Shown: one piece after another, positions 6,922 to 13,440 of the stretch
Layout: every line of letters starts with the position of its first letter
How positions within the stretch are numbered: the first letter of the stretch is position 1
Assembly (NCBI GenBank): GCA_902766575.1
Contig: CACXED010000103.1
Coordinates: forward strand, 1-15,992
Source: an uncultured Ruminococcus sp.
GTDB taxonomy: Bacteria > Bacillota > Clostridia > Oscillospirales > CAG-272
Direction: 5' to 3'
DNA length: 15,992 nt
Translations under genes and position numbers: made by a program
Notes under the pieces: model-generated
Seen by the model: only the letters and a program-made list of their open reading frames with translations
What the model was told of the DNA's origin: nothing
The model's database searches: none

Positions 6922-8081
6922 TATTTTACCTCGCTTTCTGCAATAGCCTGATCCAGATCGGCAAGAAGATCGTCGATATTCTCTATGCCGACAGACAGGC
7001 GGATAAGCCCATCCGTAATTCCCATCTTCTGTCGCACCTCATATGGAATAGAGGCGTGCGTCATGCTTGCGGGATGGCAGGCAAGGCTTTCCACGCCGCC
7101 GAGACTTTCGGCAAGCGCGATCAGCTTAAGAGACGAGAAGAACTTCCTGATATCATAACCTTCGTAAAGCTCAAAGGAGATCATGGCTCCGCCGTTCTTT
7201 GCCTGCTTTTTGTTGATCTCATAGCCCTGTGCGTCCGGCAGTCCCGGATAATACACTTTTTTGACCGCCTTATGCGCTTTCAGATACGCGGCGGCTTTTT
7301 CCGCGTTCTCTACATGACGGTCAAGGCGAACGCCCAGCGTTTTTATCCCCCGGATCAGCAAAAAGGAATCAAAGGGGCCGAGCACGCCGCCGGTGGCGTT
7401 CTGAATGAAGGCGAGACGCTCCGCCAGCTTTTCATCGTTGACGACTGCCAGCCCCGCTACAACGTCGCTGTGACCGCCGAGATATTTGGTTGCGCTGTGA
7501 ACGACGATGTCTGCGCCAAGCTCTATCGGACGCTGTAGATACGGAGTCATAAAGGTGTTGTCCACAATGGTGAGAATACCGTGCTTTTTAGCTATAGCCG
7601 CTGTCGCCGCAAGGTCGGTAATCGTAAGCAGCGGGTTTGCGGGACTTTCCACAAGTATTGCTTTTACCTCGGGCGTGATCCTGCTTTCCAATGCCGTGAG
7701 ATCCGTCGTGTCCTCGATGGAATATCCGATCCCGAAGCTGTTGAAGATCTTGTCCAGCACGCGGAAGGTTCCGCCGTAGACATTGCCGGAGATCAGTATC
7801 CTGTCGCCCGTCCTGAACAGACTGAGAACCGCTGTGATCGCCGCCATACCCGAGCCGAAGGCAAAGCCCGCTTTGCCTCCCTCAAGCTCCGCGATGAGCG
7901 CTTCCAGTGCGGCTCTTATGGGATTGCCGGTGCGGGAATATTCCCAGCCCGTATTCTCCCCGAGCCCGCGCTGCTCATATGTCGAGGTCTGATAGATCGG
8001 CACATTGACCGCGCCGGTTTGCTTATCCCCGTAGATCCCGCCGTGAATGAGAGCGGATTCGATGTTTTTGTAGTTTGCCAT
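6921..8081 (-). CDS. mccB: Cystathionine gamma-lyase/gamma-synthase family PLP enzyme (MccB/MetB-like)
   Basis: A 386-residue Cys/Met-metabolism PLP enzyme. Motifs include the substrate-phosphate motif YSRTGNP (48-54), GSGMAA (76-81), the aspartate region IVDNTFMTP (172-180) and the PLP lysine in SATKYLGGHSD (Lys199). Together with the mccA-like gene it would convert homocysteine via cystathionine to cysteine, releasing ammonia and 2-oxobutyrate; gamma-synthase activity cannot be excluded. The start is the ATG at 8081-8079, which has AGGAGG 8 bases upstream and matches family N-termini. The frame is open upstream without a stop into the methyltransferase, so readthrough would give a fusion. 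It overlaps mccA by one base. The order methyltransferase-mccB-mccA matches the clostridial ubiG-mccBA operon. Confidence 0.92.
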   Translation of the reverse strand: MANYKNIESALIHGGIYGDKQTGAVNVPIYQTSTYEQRGLGENTGWEYSRTGNPIRAALEALIAELEGGKAGFAFGSGMAAITAVLSLFRTGDRILISGNVYGGTFRVLDKIFNSFGIGYSIEDTTDLTALESRITPEVKAILVESPANPLLTITDLAATAAIAKKHGILTIVDNTFMTPYLQRPIELGADIVVHSATKYLGGHSDVVAGLAVVNDEKLAERLAFIQNATGGVLGPFDSFLLIRGIKTLGVRLDRHVENAEKAAAYLKAHKAVKKVYYPGLPDAQGYEINKKQAKNGGAMISFELYEGYDIRKFFSSLKLIALAESLGGVESLACHPASMTHASIPYEVRQKMGITDGLIRLSVGIENIDDLLADLDQAIAESEVK

Positions 8082-9041
8082 ATGGATTTCCTCCTGATTC
8101 TGTTTTTCTGATTTCTCGATATCAATTTCTGCGGAAGATGAAATTTTTTTCGCAGCGATAAAATGTATGTTTTCAAACGCCGTCTGGCTGTCGGCTCTGC
8201 CTTCAAAAAAATGCTTTTGTATTGTTTTCGGAGTTTCGTGCGTGCCGATCATAAATCCGTGACGATCAAGCGCCGCAGCTATTTCCGAGAGGGAGAAGCC
8301 GTGCTGCATAGGTTCGCCGAGCCTTGCCGTGATTTCCGAAAGGCGGCGGACACGCTCCGCGCTTTCCTCTTTGAACGTGGTTTCATCCGGAAAATCAAAA
8401 ACGACTTTGTTTCCCGGGACGGATATACGGCCGATCTTTTCTATCGTTTGCTCAAAAACCGGCAGAGTCAGATAATACGTAACTCCAAGGATAGCAAAGA
8501 AAGAGGGAACAGACCTATCGAAGCCGGCGTCTTTTAGTATCCGTATCATATCGTCCTTTGAAAAATCAATAGGGACATACCGCGCGTTTTCGGGAATATT
8601 CCATTCGAGCTTTCGTATACGCTCCAGCTTGTATCTCTGCGTATCGGGATGATCGAGTTCAAAAACCTGTATATCGGGGTTTTCGTTGCGAAACGCGAAG
8701 GTGCCCATGCCTGCGCCGCAGATCACATATTGACATCTGCCGTTTTTTTCCGCAAAGCGGGTCAGCTCCTGTTCCGCAAAAGCGATACGCGACAATGGGA
8801 TCGGCGAAATATATCTGTTCAGCTTCGGTCAGATTTTAGCGCTGCAAAAGCAGTAATGCGGATCACAGAGAGACAGATCAAAGTCATTCTCGATAAGCTG
8901 ACCGATTCCCTCGTATTCTTCCTTACCCATCATGTCGTAGGCTAAATAGTCGTCAAATATTTTTTCTTTTCCGTAATTGGAATGGTATGCACGGGCAAAG
9001 GAGCAGAGCTTTGCCGTTATGCTTTCCTGTGTATCAATCAT
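8082..9041 (-). pseudogene. SAM-dependent methyltransferase (LCM-like, ubiG-operon position), interrupted by in-frame TGA
   Basis: Class I SAM-dependent methyltransferase of the leucine-carboxyl-methyltransferase-like group. The true start is the ATG at 9041-9039 (MIDTQESITAKLCSFARAYH), with AGAGG 5 bases upstream; longer frames start inside the attenuator and are not real. After 70 codons an in-frame TGA (8831-8829) follows CFCSAKI, and the same frame continues as NRYISPIPLSRIAFAE, QYVICGAGMGTFAFRN, FELDHPDTQRYKLERI and further family sequence to about 8145. So this is one gene with one nonsense codon. The SAM motif reads GAGMGT where the family normally has GAGxDT (Asp to Gly, one base), a second sign of decay. 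After the domain, about 21 linker codons run in frame without a stop into the mccB ATG. In related operons this enzyme feeds homocysteine formation from SAM. Confidence 0.8.
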
Positions 9042-9065
9042 AAAAACCTCTTGCTGTTTTTGAAA

Positions 9066-9137
9066 AATGTAAAAAGCTCCGCCTGCTATCTCGCTGCTTT
9101 CCATAAACAGGAAAGACATGAGGACAGGCGGAGCTTT
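9066..9137 (-). terminator. Intrinsic terminator/attenuator of the transsulfuration operon
   Basis: In the transcribed direction AAAGCTCCGCCTG (9137-9125) pairs perfectly with CAGGCGGAGCTTT (9085-9073), a 13-bp stem, followed by TTTTTACATTTTT. The 39-base loop holds a second small hairpin (CTTTCC with GGAAAG). It sits 19 bases after the Cys-leader stop and ends about 25 bases before the methyltransferase ATG, so it gates the whole operon. Confidence 0.9.
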
Positions 9138-9183
9138 GTCTAATACAATACTTCTGCTATAAAACGCAGAACAAACCGCCTGT
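9124..9183 (-). promoter_or_regulatory. Antiterminator structure competing with the attenuator
   Basis: ACAGGCGG (9183-9176), inside the last codons of the Cys leader, is complementary to CCGCCTGT (9131-9124) in the terminator's 5' arm. Beyond a 3-base bulge, TTTG (9175-9172) pairs with CAAA (9138-9135). These 12 pairs are mutually exclusive with the terminator. The 5' strand begins about 10 bases after the last codon of the Cys block, so a ribosome stalled early in the block would leave it free. Confidence 0.78.
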
Positions 9184-9306
9184 GTTGTTTTTACAGCACA
9201 GACAGCAACAATTTTCAGACATGGCAAGGCTGCCGGAGAAATAGAGAGTTTCTTCGGCGTTTATGATCTTAGTATTTATTCTGTCAGACATTTGAGCTTT
9301 CATCAT
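9157..9306 (-). CDS. Cys-rich leader peptide (49 aa) of the transsulfuration operon
   Basis: A 49-codon frame from ATG 9306-9304 (a second ATG follows immediately) to TAG 9159-9157, with GGAAAGG just upstream as ribosome site. The first 31 residues are unremarkable; the C-terminal part contains ENCCCLCCKNN, with Cys at 33, 34, 35, 37 and 38, and a sixth Cys at 47. The terminator follows directly, and the end of the leader forms one strand of an antiterminator. No signal peptide or known domain is present. I infer that cysteine starvation stalls ribosomes in the Cys block, favours the antiterminator and allows transcription of the methyltransferase-mccB-mccA genes. A small metal-binding protein is the alternative, but the RNA geometry favours attenuation. 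Confidence 0.85.
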   Translation of the reverse strand: MMKAQMSDRINTKIINAEETLYFSGSLAMSENCCCLCCKNNTGGLFCVL

Positions 9307-9408
9307 AAAACCTTTCCTATGGCGTATTACGGTGAGCCGCAGAAGCAGTAGCTCCGGCGCTGTTGAACCTGCCGGGAAAAAAGCCGCTTAGCGTCTCAGT
9401 CATAACCC

Positions 9409-9439
9409 TACATAACCTATCTGAATAATAGGTTATGTA
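9409..9439. promoter_or_regulatory. 12-bp inverted repeat over the transcription start (operator)
   Basis: TACATAACCTAT (9409-9420) and its exact complement ATAGGTTATGTA (9428-9439) are separated by 7 bases. The site directly follows the -10 box and covers the expected RNA start, a repressor-type position. A further half-site (CATAACCC) lies at 9401-9408. It shares the CCTAT/ATAGG core with the operator of the transporter operon. Confidence 0.65.
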
Positions 9440-9440
9440 T

Positions 9441-9469
9441 ATTATAGCACCGTCACAGCGTTTTGTCAA
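9441..9469 (-). promoter_or_regulatory. Promoter of the transsulfuration operon
   Basis: TTGACA at 9469-9464 and TATAAT at 9446-9441 with a 17-base spacer. The expected RNA start is near 9434, leaving about 128 untranslated bases before the Cys leader. That leader shows no T-box or SAM-riboswitch hallmarks. Confidence 0.9.
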
Positions 9470-9576
9470 GCCCTAAAATAAAAAAATATAAATTTTTATT
9501 TTCAGCAGGATTTCTGAGCTGCCGCCGCGCGTCAATATGAATATATAAATAATATTTTAATTCTGACTCCATACCC
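9470..9576. other. AT-rich divergent intergenic stretch
   Basis: No gene is seen between the two divergent promoters. It holds an AT-rich inverted repeat (AAATAAAAA with TTTTTATTT, about 9478-9503), possibly a bidirectional terminator-like or curved element. Confidence 0.4.
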
Positions 9577-9605
9577 TTGACAACGCGGAAGAAAAGTTTT
9601 ATAAT
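9577..9605 (+). promoter_or_regulatory. Promoter of the alpha/beta hydrolase gene
   Basis: TTGACA at 9577-9582 and TATAAT at 9600-9605, 17-base spacer. About 65 untranslated bases follow before the gene. Confidence 0.88.
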
Positions 9606-9677
9606 ACCTATTATACACATAGAAATAGAAGGCTATAAGGCTCCGGATATTCGATTGAGAGCCTCAGGAGAATCAGG

Positions 9678-10517
9678 ATGAGTAAATTAGATCCGCAATA
9701 TTTGTTCAGGGATAAAGAACGCCATGATCCGTCCGCGCTATCGGACTATGATACGCTGGACTTTGTAAGCAGCGGTCAACACGTTTACGGAGAGATAATG
9801 TGGCCCGACGGGGAGTATACGGCTCCGCGTCCGTGTGTGATCATGCTGCACGGCTTTCCGGGTTCGGCGCGAAACGATGATATAGCTCACGCTCTTTGCC
9901 GCATCGGGTGCGTCGTTATGGTGCCTCATCATCGAGGCGCCTGGGGAAGCGAGGGAAAGTATCTGATCACTCACTGCATCGAGGACGCCTGCAATTTAGC
10001 GGCATATGCGGGGAGCGATGAATTCTGCCGACGATATAACGTGGACGCCCGGAATATAATATTGCTCGGTCACAGCATGGGTGCAAACACGGCTCTGAAC
10101 GCGGGGAAAAACATTCCCGACATTCGCGGACTTATACTGATCACGCCGTTCGATCCGACGCGCTATCTGTGCGAAGAAAAGCGCGGCTGTCTGACAGCCC
10201 TCTTAGAGGAGGGGAAGATTTTACAAAGCGACGGCGCGGAGTATATTTATCAGGACGTCGAGCAGCACAGAGAGCAGATGAGCTTTGAAAATGCTTTCGA
10301 GAAAATCAAGGACCGAAATATTCTCTGCCTTGCCGGTGAATATGATTCCTGCGCCCCGATATCCGAAATGGTGCGCCCGCTTTGGAACAGGCTTGAGGGA
10401 TATAGTACCAAGGCTGTACAGAGACTGAAAATTTATCCGGCGGAGCACGGCCTTTTGGGATGCAGAGTTTCTGCAATTAAGGAAATTGCCGATTTTATGA
10501 CCGAAATTTGCAGCTGA
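9678..10517 (+). CDS. Alpha/beta hydrolase (serine hydrolase)
   Basis: A cytoplasmic alpha/beta hydrolase of 279 residues with no signal peptide. It shows the oxyanion-loop motif MLHGFPGS (about 56-63), the nucleophile elbow LLGHSMGA (nucleophile Ser about 132), a likely acid in LAGEYDSCAP (about 218-227) and a late His in YPAEHGLLG (about 255-263), so the triad appears complete. The overall form resembles dienelactone-hydrolase/acyl-peptidase-like or feruloyl-esterase-like enzymes; the substrate is unknown. The ATG at 9678 has AGGAG 7 bases upstream. It is monocistronic, transcribed away from the sulfur block from its own consensus promoter, and followed by a possible terminator. Nothing ties it functionally to either side. 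Confidence 0.88.
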   Translation: MSKLDPQYLFRDKERHDPSALSDYDTLDFVSSGQHVYGEIMWPDGEYTAPRPCVIMLHGFPGSARNDDIAHALCRIGCVVMVPHHRGAWGSEGKYLITHCIEDACNLAAYAGSDEFCRRYNVDARNIILLGHSMGANTALNAGKNIPDIRGLILITPFDPTRYLCEEKRGCLTALLEEGKILQSDGAEYIYQDVEQHREQMSFENAFEKIKDRNILCLAGEYDSCAPISEMVRPLWNRLEGYSTKAVQRLKIYPAEHGLLGCRVSAIKEIADFMTEICS

Positions 10518-10556
10518 ACGCGCCGACTGGGTTCGCGCCGGCTGCGTTACGGGGAA

Positions 10557-10596
10557 AGCCTGATATCCGGAACCGAGGCAGGCTGAATATTTTCTG
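10557..10596 (+). terminator. Possible terminator after the hydrolase gene
   Basis: AGCCTG (10557-10562) pairs with CAGGCT (10579-10584), followed by GAATATTTTCTGCTTTTG. The stem is short and the U-run broken, so this is tentative. Confidence 0.4.
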
Positions 10597-10605
10597 CTTT
10601 TGCTC

Positions 10606-10634
10606 TTGACAACCGAACGATAGTTAGGTATAAT
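10606..10634 (+). promoter_or_regulatory. Promoter of the TetR gene with embedded operator 12-mer
   Basis: TTGACA at 10606-10611 and TATAAT at 10629-10634, 17-base spacer. The spacer contains ACCGAACGATAG (10612-10623), which recurs exactly at 11542-11553 upstream of the next gene. Binding there would block polymerase, consistent with autorepression by the TetR protein. Confidence 0.85.
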
Positions 10635-10675
10635 ATATATGTGCGGGCTTTGAAGTACAGCAAAGTGGGATTTTA

Positions 10676-10719
10676 GCGCGAGAATAAATTTTCACGCCCG
10701 GTTTTTGCCGCGCATAACC
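10676..10719 (+). repeat. Duplicated leader hairpin element, copy 1
   Basis: The 30-base stretch 10676-10705 matches 11704-11733 at 27 of 30 positions. Both copies form a stem of about nine pairs around AATAAATT, followed by CCCGGTTTT. A further 16-base match (10704-10719 with 11761-11776, 15 of 16) follows. It lies in the 5' leader of the TetR gene. Confidence 0.75.
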
Positions 10720-10759
10720 GCCCGCATATGTACATTATTGCGGTGAAGGAGGTTTGGTT

Positions 10760-11377
10760 ATGGATCGAGGAAACACAAAAAAGGCGATTCTTGAAGCATC
10801 GCTGGAGCTTTTCTCCGTACATGGATTTGAAGCTACCTCTATCTCTCAAATCGCGAACGCCGTCGGGATCCGGAAGGCGTCGCTCTACAGCCATTTTGAA
10901 AATAAACAGGCAATTCTGGATGCGTTGGTGAAAGACGTGCTGGAGCAGTACGCGGCACATTCAATTTTTGTCAGAACGGATTTTGGAAATGATACCGATA
11001 ATCTGCCGCATAACCCCGATGAGGCCGTGCAGATGATAGAGGGACAGATCCGATACATCCTCCACGACCCATATATCAGCAAGGCAAGGAAAATGCTGGT
11101 GATCGAGCAGTTCCAGAATCCGGAGCTGGCAAAGCTGCAGACCAAGCAGAATTATTCCGATGTGCTGAGATACTTCACCGGACTTGTGAAGCGGATGATA
11201 AGTCAGGGCGTGCTTGCGGAGGATGATCCGGAAATCATGGCGGCGCAGCTTTGTCTGCCTGTTACAACGTGGATCAACCTCTGCGACCGGGAGCCGGATC
11301 GGGAGCCGGAGGTCATGGAGCTGGTGGAGAAGCATATCCGGCAGTTTTTCAGGGTCTATCAGCCGGAGAGCCGGTGA
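10760..11377 (+). CDS. TetR/AcrR-family transcriptional regulator
   Basis: A 205-residue TetR-type regulator. The N-terminal helix-turn-helix domain reads KKAILEASLELFSVHGFEAT, then ISQIANAVGIRKASLYSHFENK, ending about residue 50, and is canonical. The C-terminal ligand domain is all-helical and of no recognised subtype. The ATG at 10760 has AAGGAGG 7 bases upstream; an earlier in-frame TTG (10754) overlaps that site and is rejected. Its promoter spacer contains a 12-mer repeated upstream of the oxidoreductase gene, so it probably represses itself and that gene. The leader also carries a hairpin element duplicated in the leader of the oxidoreductase gene. Confidence 0.93.
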   Translation: MDRGNTKKAILEASLELFSVHGFEATSISQIANAVGIRKASLYSHFENKQAILDALVKDVLEQYAAHSIFVRTDFGNDTDNLPHNPDEAVQMIEGQIRYILHDPYISKARKMLVIEQFQNPELAKLQTKQNYSDVLRYFTGLVKRMISQGVLAEDDPEIMAAQLCLPVTTWINLCDREPDREPEVMELVEKHIRQFFRVYQPESR

Positions 11378-11381
11378 TTTT

Positions 11382-11567
11382 ATGAGTAAAGGCAAGGCTT
11401 TGCGGGTATTTATCAAAGGCAACGGCGCGGACGGCGGCTCGCCGCTGACTTCCGGTTTGCAGAACGGGCTGAATTTTGATATGAAGAATAAAGCGGTTGT
11501 GTCTGTTTGGGCATATCCGCTTCATTTTGAGGCTATAGCCTACCGAACGATAGGCAGTATACAATAG
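11382..11567 (+). CDS. Short ORF, 61 codons, uncertain
   Basis: ATG at 11382, five bases after the TetR stop, with GGTGAT 6 bases upstream; stop TAG at 11565. The protein (MSKGKALRVF..., with VSVWAYPLHFEA near the end) is not recognised. Its last codons run through the second operator 12-mer, which argues that part of the frame is fortuitous. It may be a small coupled gene, a remnant, or chance. Confidence 0.3.
   Translation: MSKGKALRVFIKGNGADGGSPLTSGLQNGLNFDMKNKAVVSVWAYPLHFEAIAYRTIGSIQ
11531..11555. promoter_or_regulatory. Operator-like site upstream of the oxidoreductase gene
   Basis: Contains the palindrome GGCTATAGCC (11531-11540) and GCCTA-N8-TAGGC (11538-11555) around the exact 12-mer ACCGAACGATAG (11542-11553), also found in the TetR promoter. 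A probable binding site of that TetR protein. Confidence 0.6.
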
Positions 11568-11703
11568 GATATAATTGAAGAATACCGAACCTCAAAAACC
11601 GACACATATGAATATAAAAACCGCCTATCTGCATTAGGAAAACTCTTGTATAATAGATGCAGACCGATACGGATATCGAACAGTCTCCAAAGAGAGGCTG
11701 GCG
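11568..11703 (+). other. Leader region with candidate -10 box
   Basis: No gene is seen between the operator and the repeat element. CTTGTATAAT places a good -10 (TATAAT, 11649-11654), but no convincing -35 lies at the right distance. CCTATCTGCATTAGG (11624-11638) is a small inverted repeat. Confidence 0.35.
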
Positions 11704-11776
11704 GCGTGAAAATAAATTTTCGCGCCCGGTTTTACGGCTGTCCATGCCTTCGGCTGTGACTTTGCCGCGCAGAACC
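11704..11776 (+). repeat. Duplicated leader hairpin element, copy 2
   Basis: Second copy of the element at 10676-10719, here with a 27-base insertion (11734-11760) between its two matching parts. The three differences from copy 1 in the 30-base part all fall in the stem; this copy is fully paired, including one U-G. It lies in the 5' leader of the oxidoreductase gene. Confidence 0.75.
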
Positions 11777-11820
11777 AACTGAAAATTACTGATTAGGAGA
11801 CTTTCGCTGACGCGGAAGCT

Positions 11821-12528
11821 ATGGTGTTTATTATGAAAATTCTGATTATTCACGGACAGAGCCATGAGGGAAGCACCTGTACGGCTGCAAGGGAGCTTGC
11901 CGCTAAGGTCGGCGGGGAAATACGCGAGTTCTTCCTGCCGAGGGATTTTAACAGGTCATGCCTTGGCTGCTATACCTGCTTCAAAACAGACTTATCCGCC
12001 TGTCCGCACTATAAAGAGCTGGAGCCGCTTGCGACGGCAATTCTGGATTCGGAGCTCCTGATCCTGGATAGCCCGGTTTATGTGTACCACGCCGCCGGGC
12101 CGATGATGAGCTTTCTGGATCACTTCGGCACCTGGTGGATGGTTCACCGGCCTATGCCGGAAATGAGCGGAAAGCAGGCGGTCGCCGTCTCAACTGCCGC
12201 AGGCGGAGGAATGAAAAGCACCGTTCGGGATATGGCTGACAGTCTTGAAATGTGGGGAATCCGCAAAGTATATAAGCTGGGCTTTGGCGTACAGGCGGCA
12301 AAGCCTGACGAAATACCGGACAGGATCCTGCGGAACATTCATAAAAAGACGGATAAGCTTGCACGCCGGATACGGAAAAACGCGGGCGGGCGCGGCTGCA
12401 ATGGACGGGCAAAAAAGTGGTTCTATCTGATGCGCTTCGCTCACAGGCATTTCCCGCCCATGGAGCCGGACTATGGCTATTGGGAAAAGAACGGCTGGCA
12501 TGGGAACAAACGGCCGTGGAACAGCTGA
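11821..12528 (+). CDS. NAD(P)H-dependent FMN oxidoreductase (flavodoxin-like fold)
   Basis: A 235-residue flavodoxin-fold oxidoreductase of the NADPH-dependent FMN reductase/iron-sulfur flavoprotein-like group. It opens with the beta strand and phosphate loop KILIIHGQSHEGSTCTAA, has a Cys-rich segment CLGCYTCFKTDLSACP (about 46-61) and the strand LLILDSPVYVYHAAGPM that normally contacts the flavin. The last 40 or so residues are basic and aromatic, longer than the core fold. The family reduces quinones, flavins, metals or nitro compounds; the substrate is unknown. ATG 11821 has GGAAG very close; ATG 11833 (MKILIIHG) fits family starts and has GGTG 6 bases upstream, so the start is ambiguous. 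It is probably repressed by the upstream TetR protein. Confidence 0.85.
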   Translation: MVFIMKILIIHGQSHEGSTCTAARELAAKVGGEIREFFLPRDFNRSCLGCYTCFKTDLSACPHYKELEPLATAILDSELLILDSPVYVYHAAGPMMSFLDHFGTWWMVHRPMPEMSGKQAVAVSTAAGGGMKSTVRDMADSLEMWGIRKVYKLGFGVQAAKPDEIPDRILRNIHKKTDKLARRIRKNAGGRGCNGRAKKWFYLMRFAHRHFPPMEPDYGYWEKNGWHGNKRPWNS

Positions 12529-12591
12529 GGGGTTCAGCGTTCCTTACAAGATGTAAGCAGGAGGTCTGTGCCTGCTCGGGAGGTGCATCAT

Positions 12592-13221
12592 TTGGGAAAC
12601 AGCAGAGCAAAAACCTTCGTACATATTGTGCTGATCCTGTTTTTTCCGGGACTGTTCCGCTTTGCGATAAAACAGGTAATTTTCTTATTTGCCGAGCGAA
12701 CCGATATTACGGATCGCGCGGCGTCCATGACTGCCATGCTGATTCTGACAGGCCTGCTTTTGGGGTTATCAATAAGGTTCAGAACCGGGCTTTCCGTATT
12801 TCCCGATAAACTCACGGCGCTCTATATAGGCGCTACGGTTTTGTTCGCTGTGCTGCTGATTGCAAGCCCGTTGAATTATCGGGGCGGAACGGAGTCTGTG
12901 CTCCTGCTTGCGTATTCCTGTATTGTAACGCCCGTCTTTGAGGAGCTGCTTTTCCGCGGCTACATATGGAGTAAGCTGAGCGGGATCTGGGGGAACAAAT
13001 GGGCGACTTATCTGACCACAACGATTCTGTTTGGCCTGTGGCATCTGGCGTACATCGACTCAATTGCTTTCCGGGTCGAGGATGGTTTGCTGACCGTGAT
13101 GGTCTGGAAGGCAGTCACAGGACTGTGCTTCGGGATCGTATTGGGTCTTATTCGGATGAGAGCGAAAAACTGCTGCGCCGGGATGCTGCTGCATGGAGCA
13201 ATGAACCTGTTTGGCAGGTGA
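12592..13221 (+). CDS. CPBP-family intramembrane metalloprotease (CAAX protease/Abi type)
   Basis: A membrane protein of 209 residues with about six hydrophobic segments. It contains the three CPBP motifs: EELLFRGYIW (the glutamate pair and Arg), FGLWHLAY (motif-2 His) and LHGAMN (motif-3 His and Asn), so the site looks intact. These proteins include CAAX-type proteases and bacteriocin-immunity or housekeeping membrane proteases; the target is unknown. I chose the TTG at 12592 (MGNSRAKTFVHIV) because GGGAGGTG lies 6 bases before it; an in-frame GTG at 12568 has AGGAGG only 3 bases away. It begins 63 bases after the oxidoreductase stop and is probably in the same transcript, ending at the terminator near 13441. 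Confidence 0.88.
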   Translation: MGNSRAKTFVHIVLILFFPGLFRFAIKQVIFLFAERTDITDRAASMTAMLILTGLLLGLSIRFRTGLSVFPDKLTALYIGATVLFAVLLIASPLNYRGGTESVLLLAYSCIVTPVFEELLFRGYIWSKLSGIWGNKWATYLTTTILFGLWHLAYIDSIAFRVEDGLLTVMVWKAVTGLCFGIVLGLIRMRAKNCCAGMLLHGAMNLFGR

Positions 13222-13303
13222 CAGGGAAATTCATATGGATACAGTCACACCTCGCAGCTGCGGCAGGGTAGCGCCCCTGTCAAGAATTTTTCATGAAGAT
13301 GAG

Positions 13304-13368
13304 CTGCAAGCAACTACGAGCTGCAAGCAACTACGAGTTGAAAGCAACTACGAGTTGCTTTCAACTCG
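13304..13368. repeat. Tandem 17-bp repeats merging into a perfect 15-bp hairpin
   Basis: Three head-to-tail 17-base units at 13304, 13321 and 13338 share AGCAACTACGAG; the first two are identical and the third differs by two bases. The third is part of a perfect inverted repeat: arms 13334-13348 and 13354-13368 (CGAGTTGAAAGCAAC and complement) with loop TACGA. No U-run follows on either strand, so it is not a simple terminator. It resembles a REP/MITE-type intergenic element. The rest of the gene-free stretch 13222-13541 holds the terminator below and nothing else recognised. Confidence 0.8.
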
Positions 13369-13440
13369 GACGGAAAAAGAGCAAGCAGATGCGTGTTTAA
13401 GACGTGAGCCGCAGATTGTGCGGTGCTGCCTTAATAATCA

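Noticed and set aside
8796..8831. Selenocysteine or compensating frameshifts at the methyltransferase TGA
   Set aside because: Codons on both sides are in the same frame with family-like sequence, no family Cys/Sec is expected there, and no SECIS-like hairpin was evident.
8829..9227. A 132-codon frame reading through the attenuator into the methyltransferase
   Set aside because: Its first 62 codons cover the terminator and the leader in another frame and show no family similarity; the real start is ATG 9041 with its own ribosome site.
9307..9434. T-box, S-box or other riboswitch in the 128-base leader before the Cys peptide
   Set aside because: Only small hairpins (such as CCGGC with GCCGG) are visible; no conserved riboswitch core could be recognised.
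12152..12610. Long minus-strand frames opposite the oxidoreductase
   Set aside because: They have no ribosome sites or recognisable motifs and lie opposite a well-supported gene.
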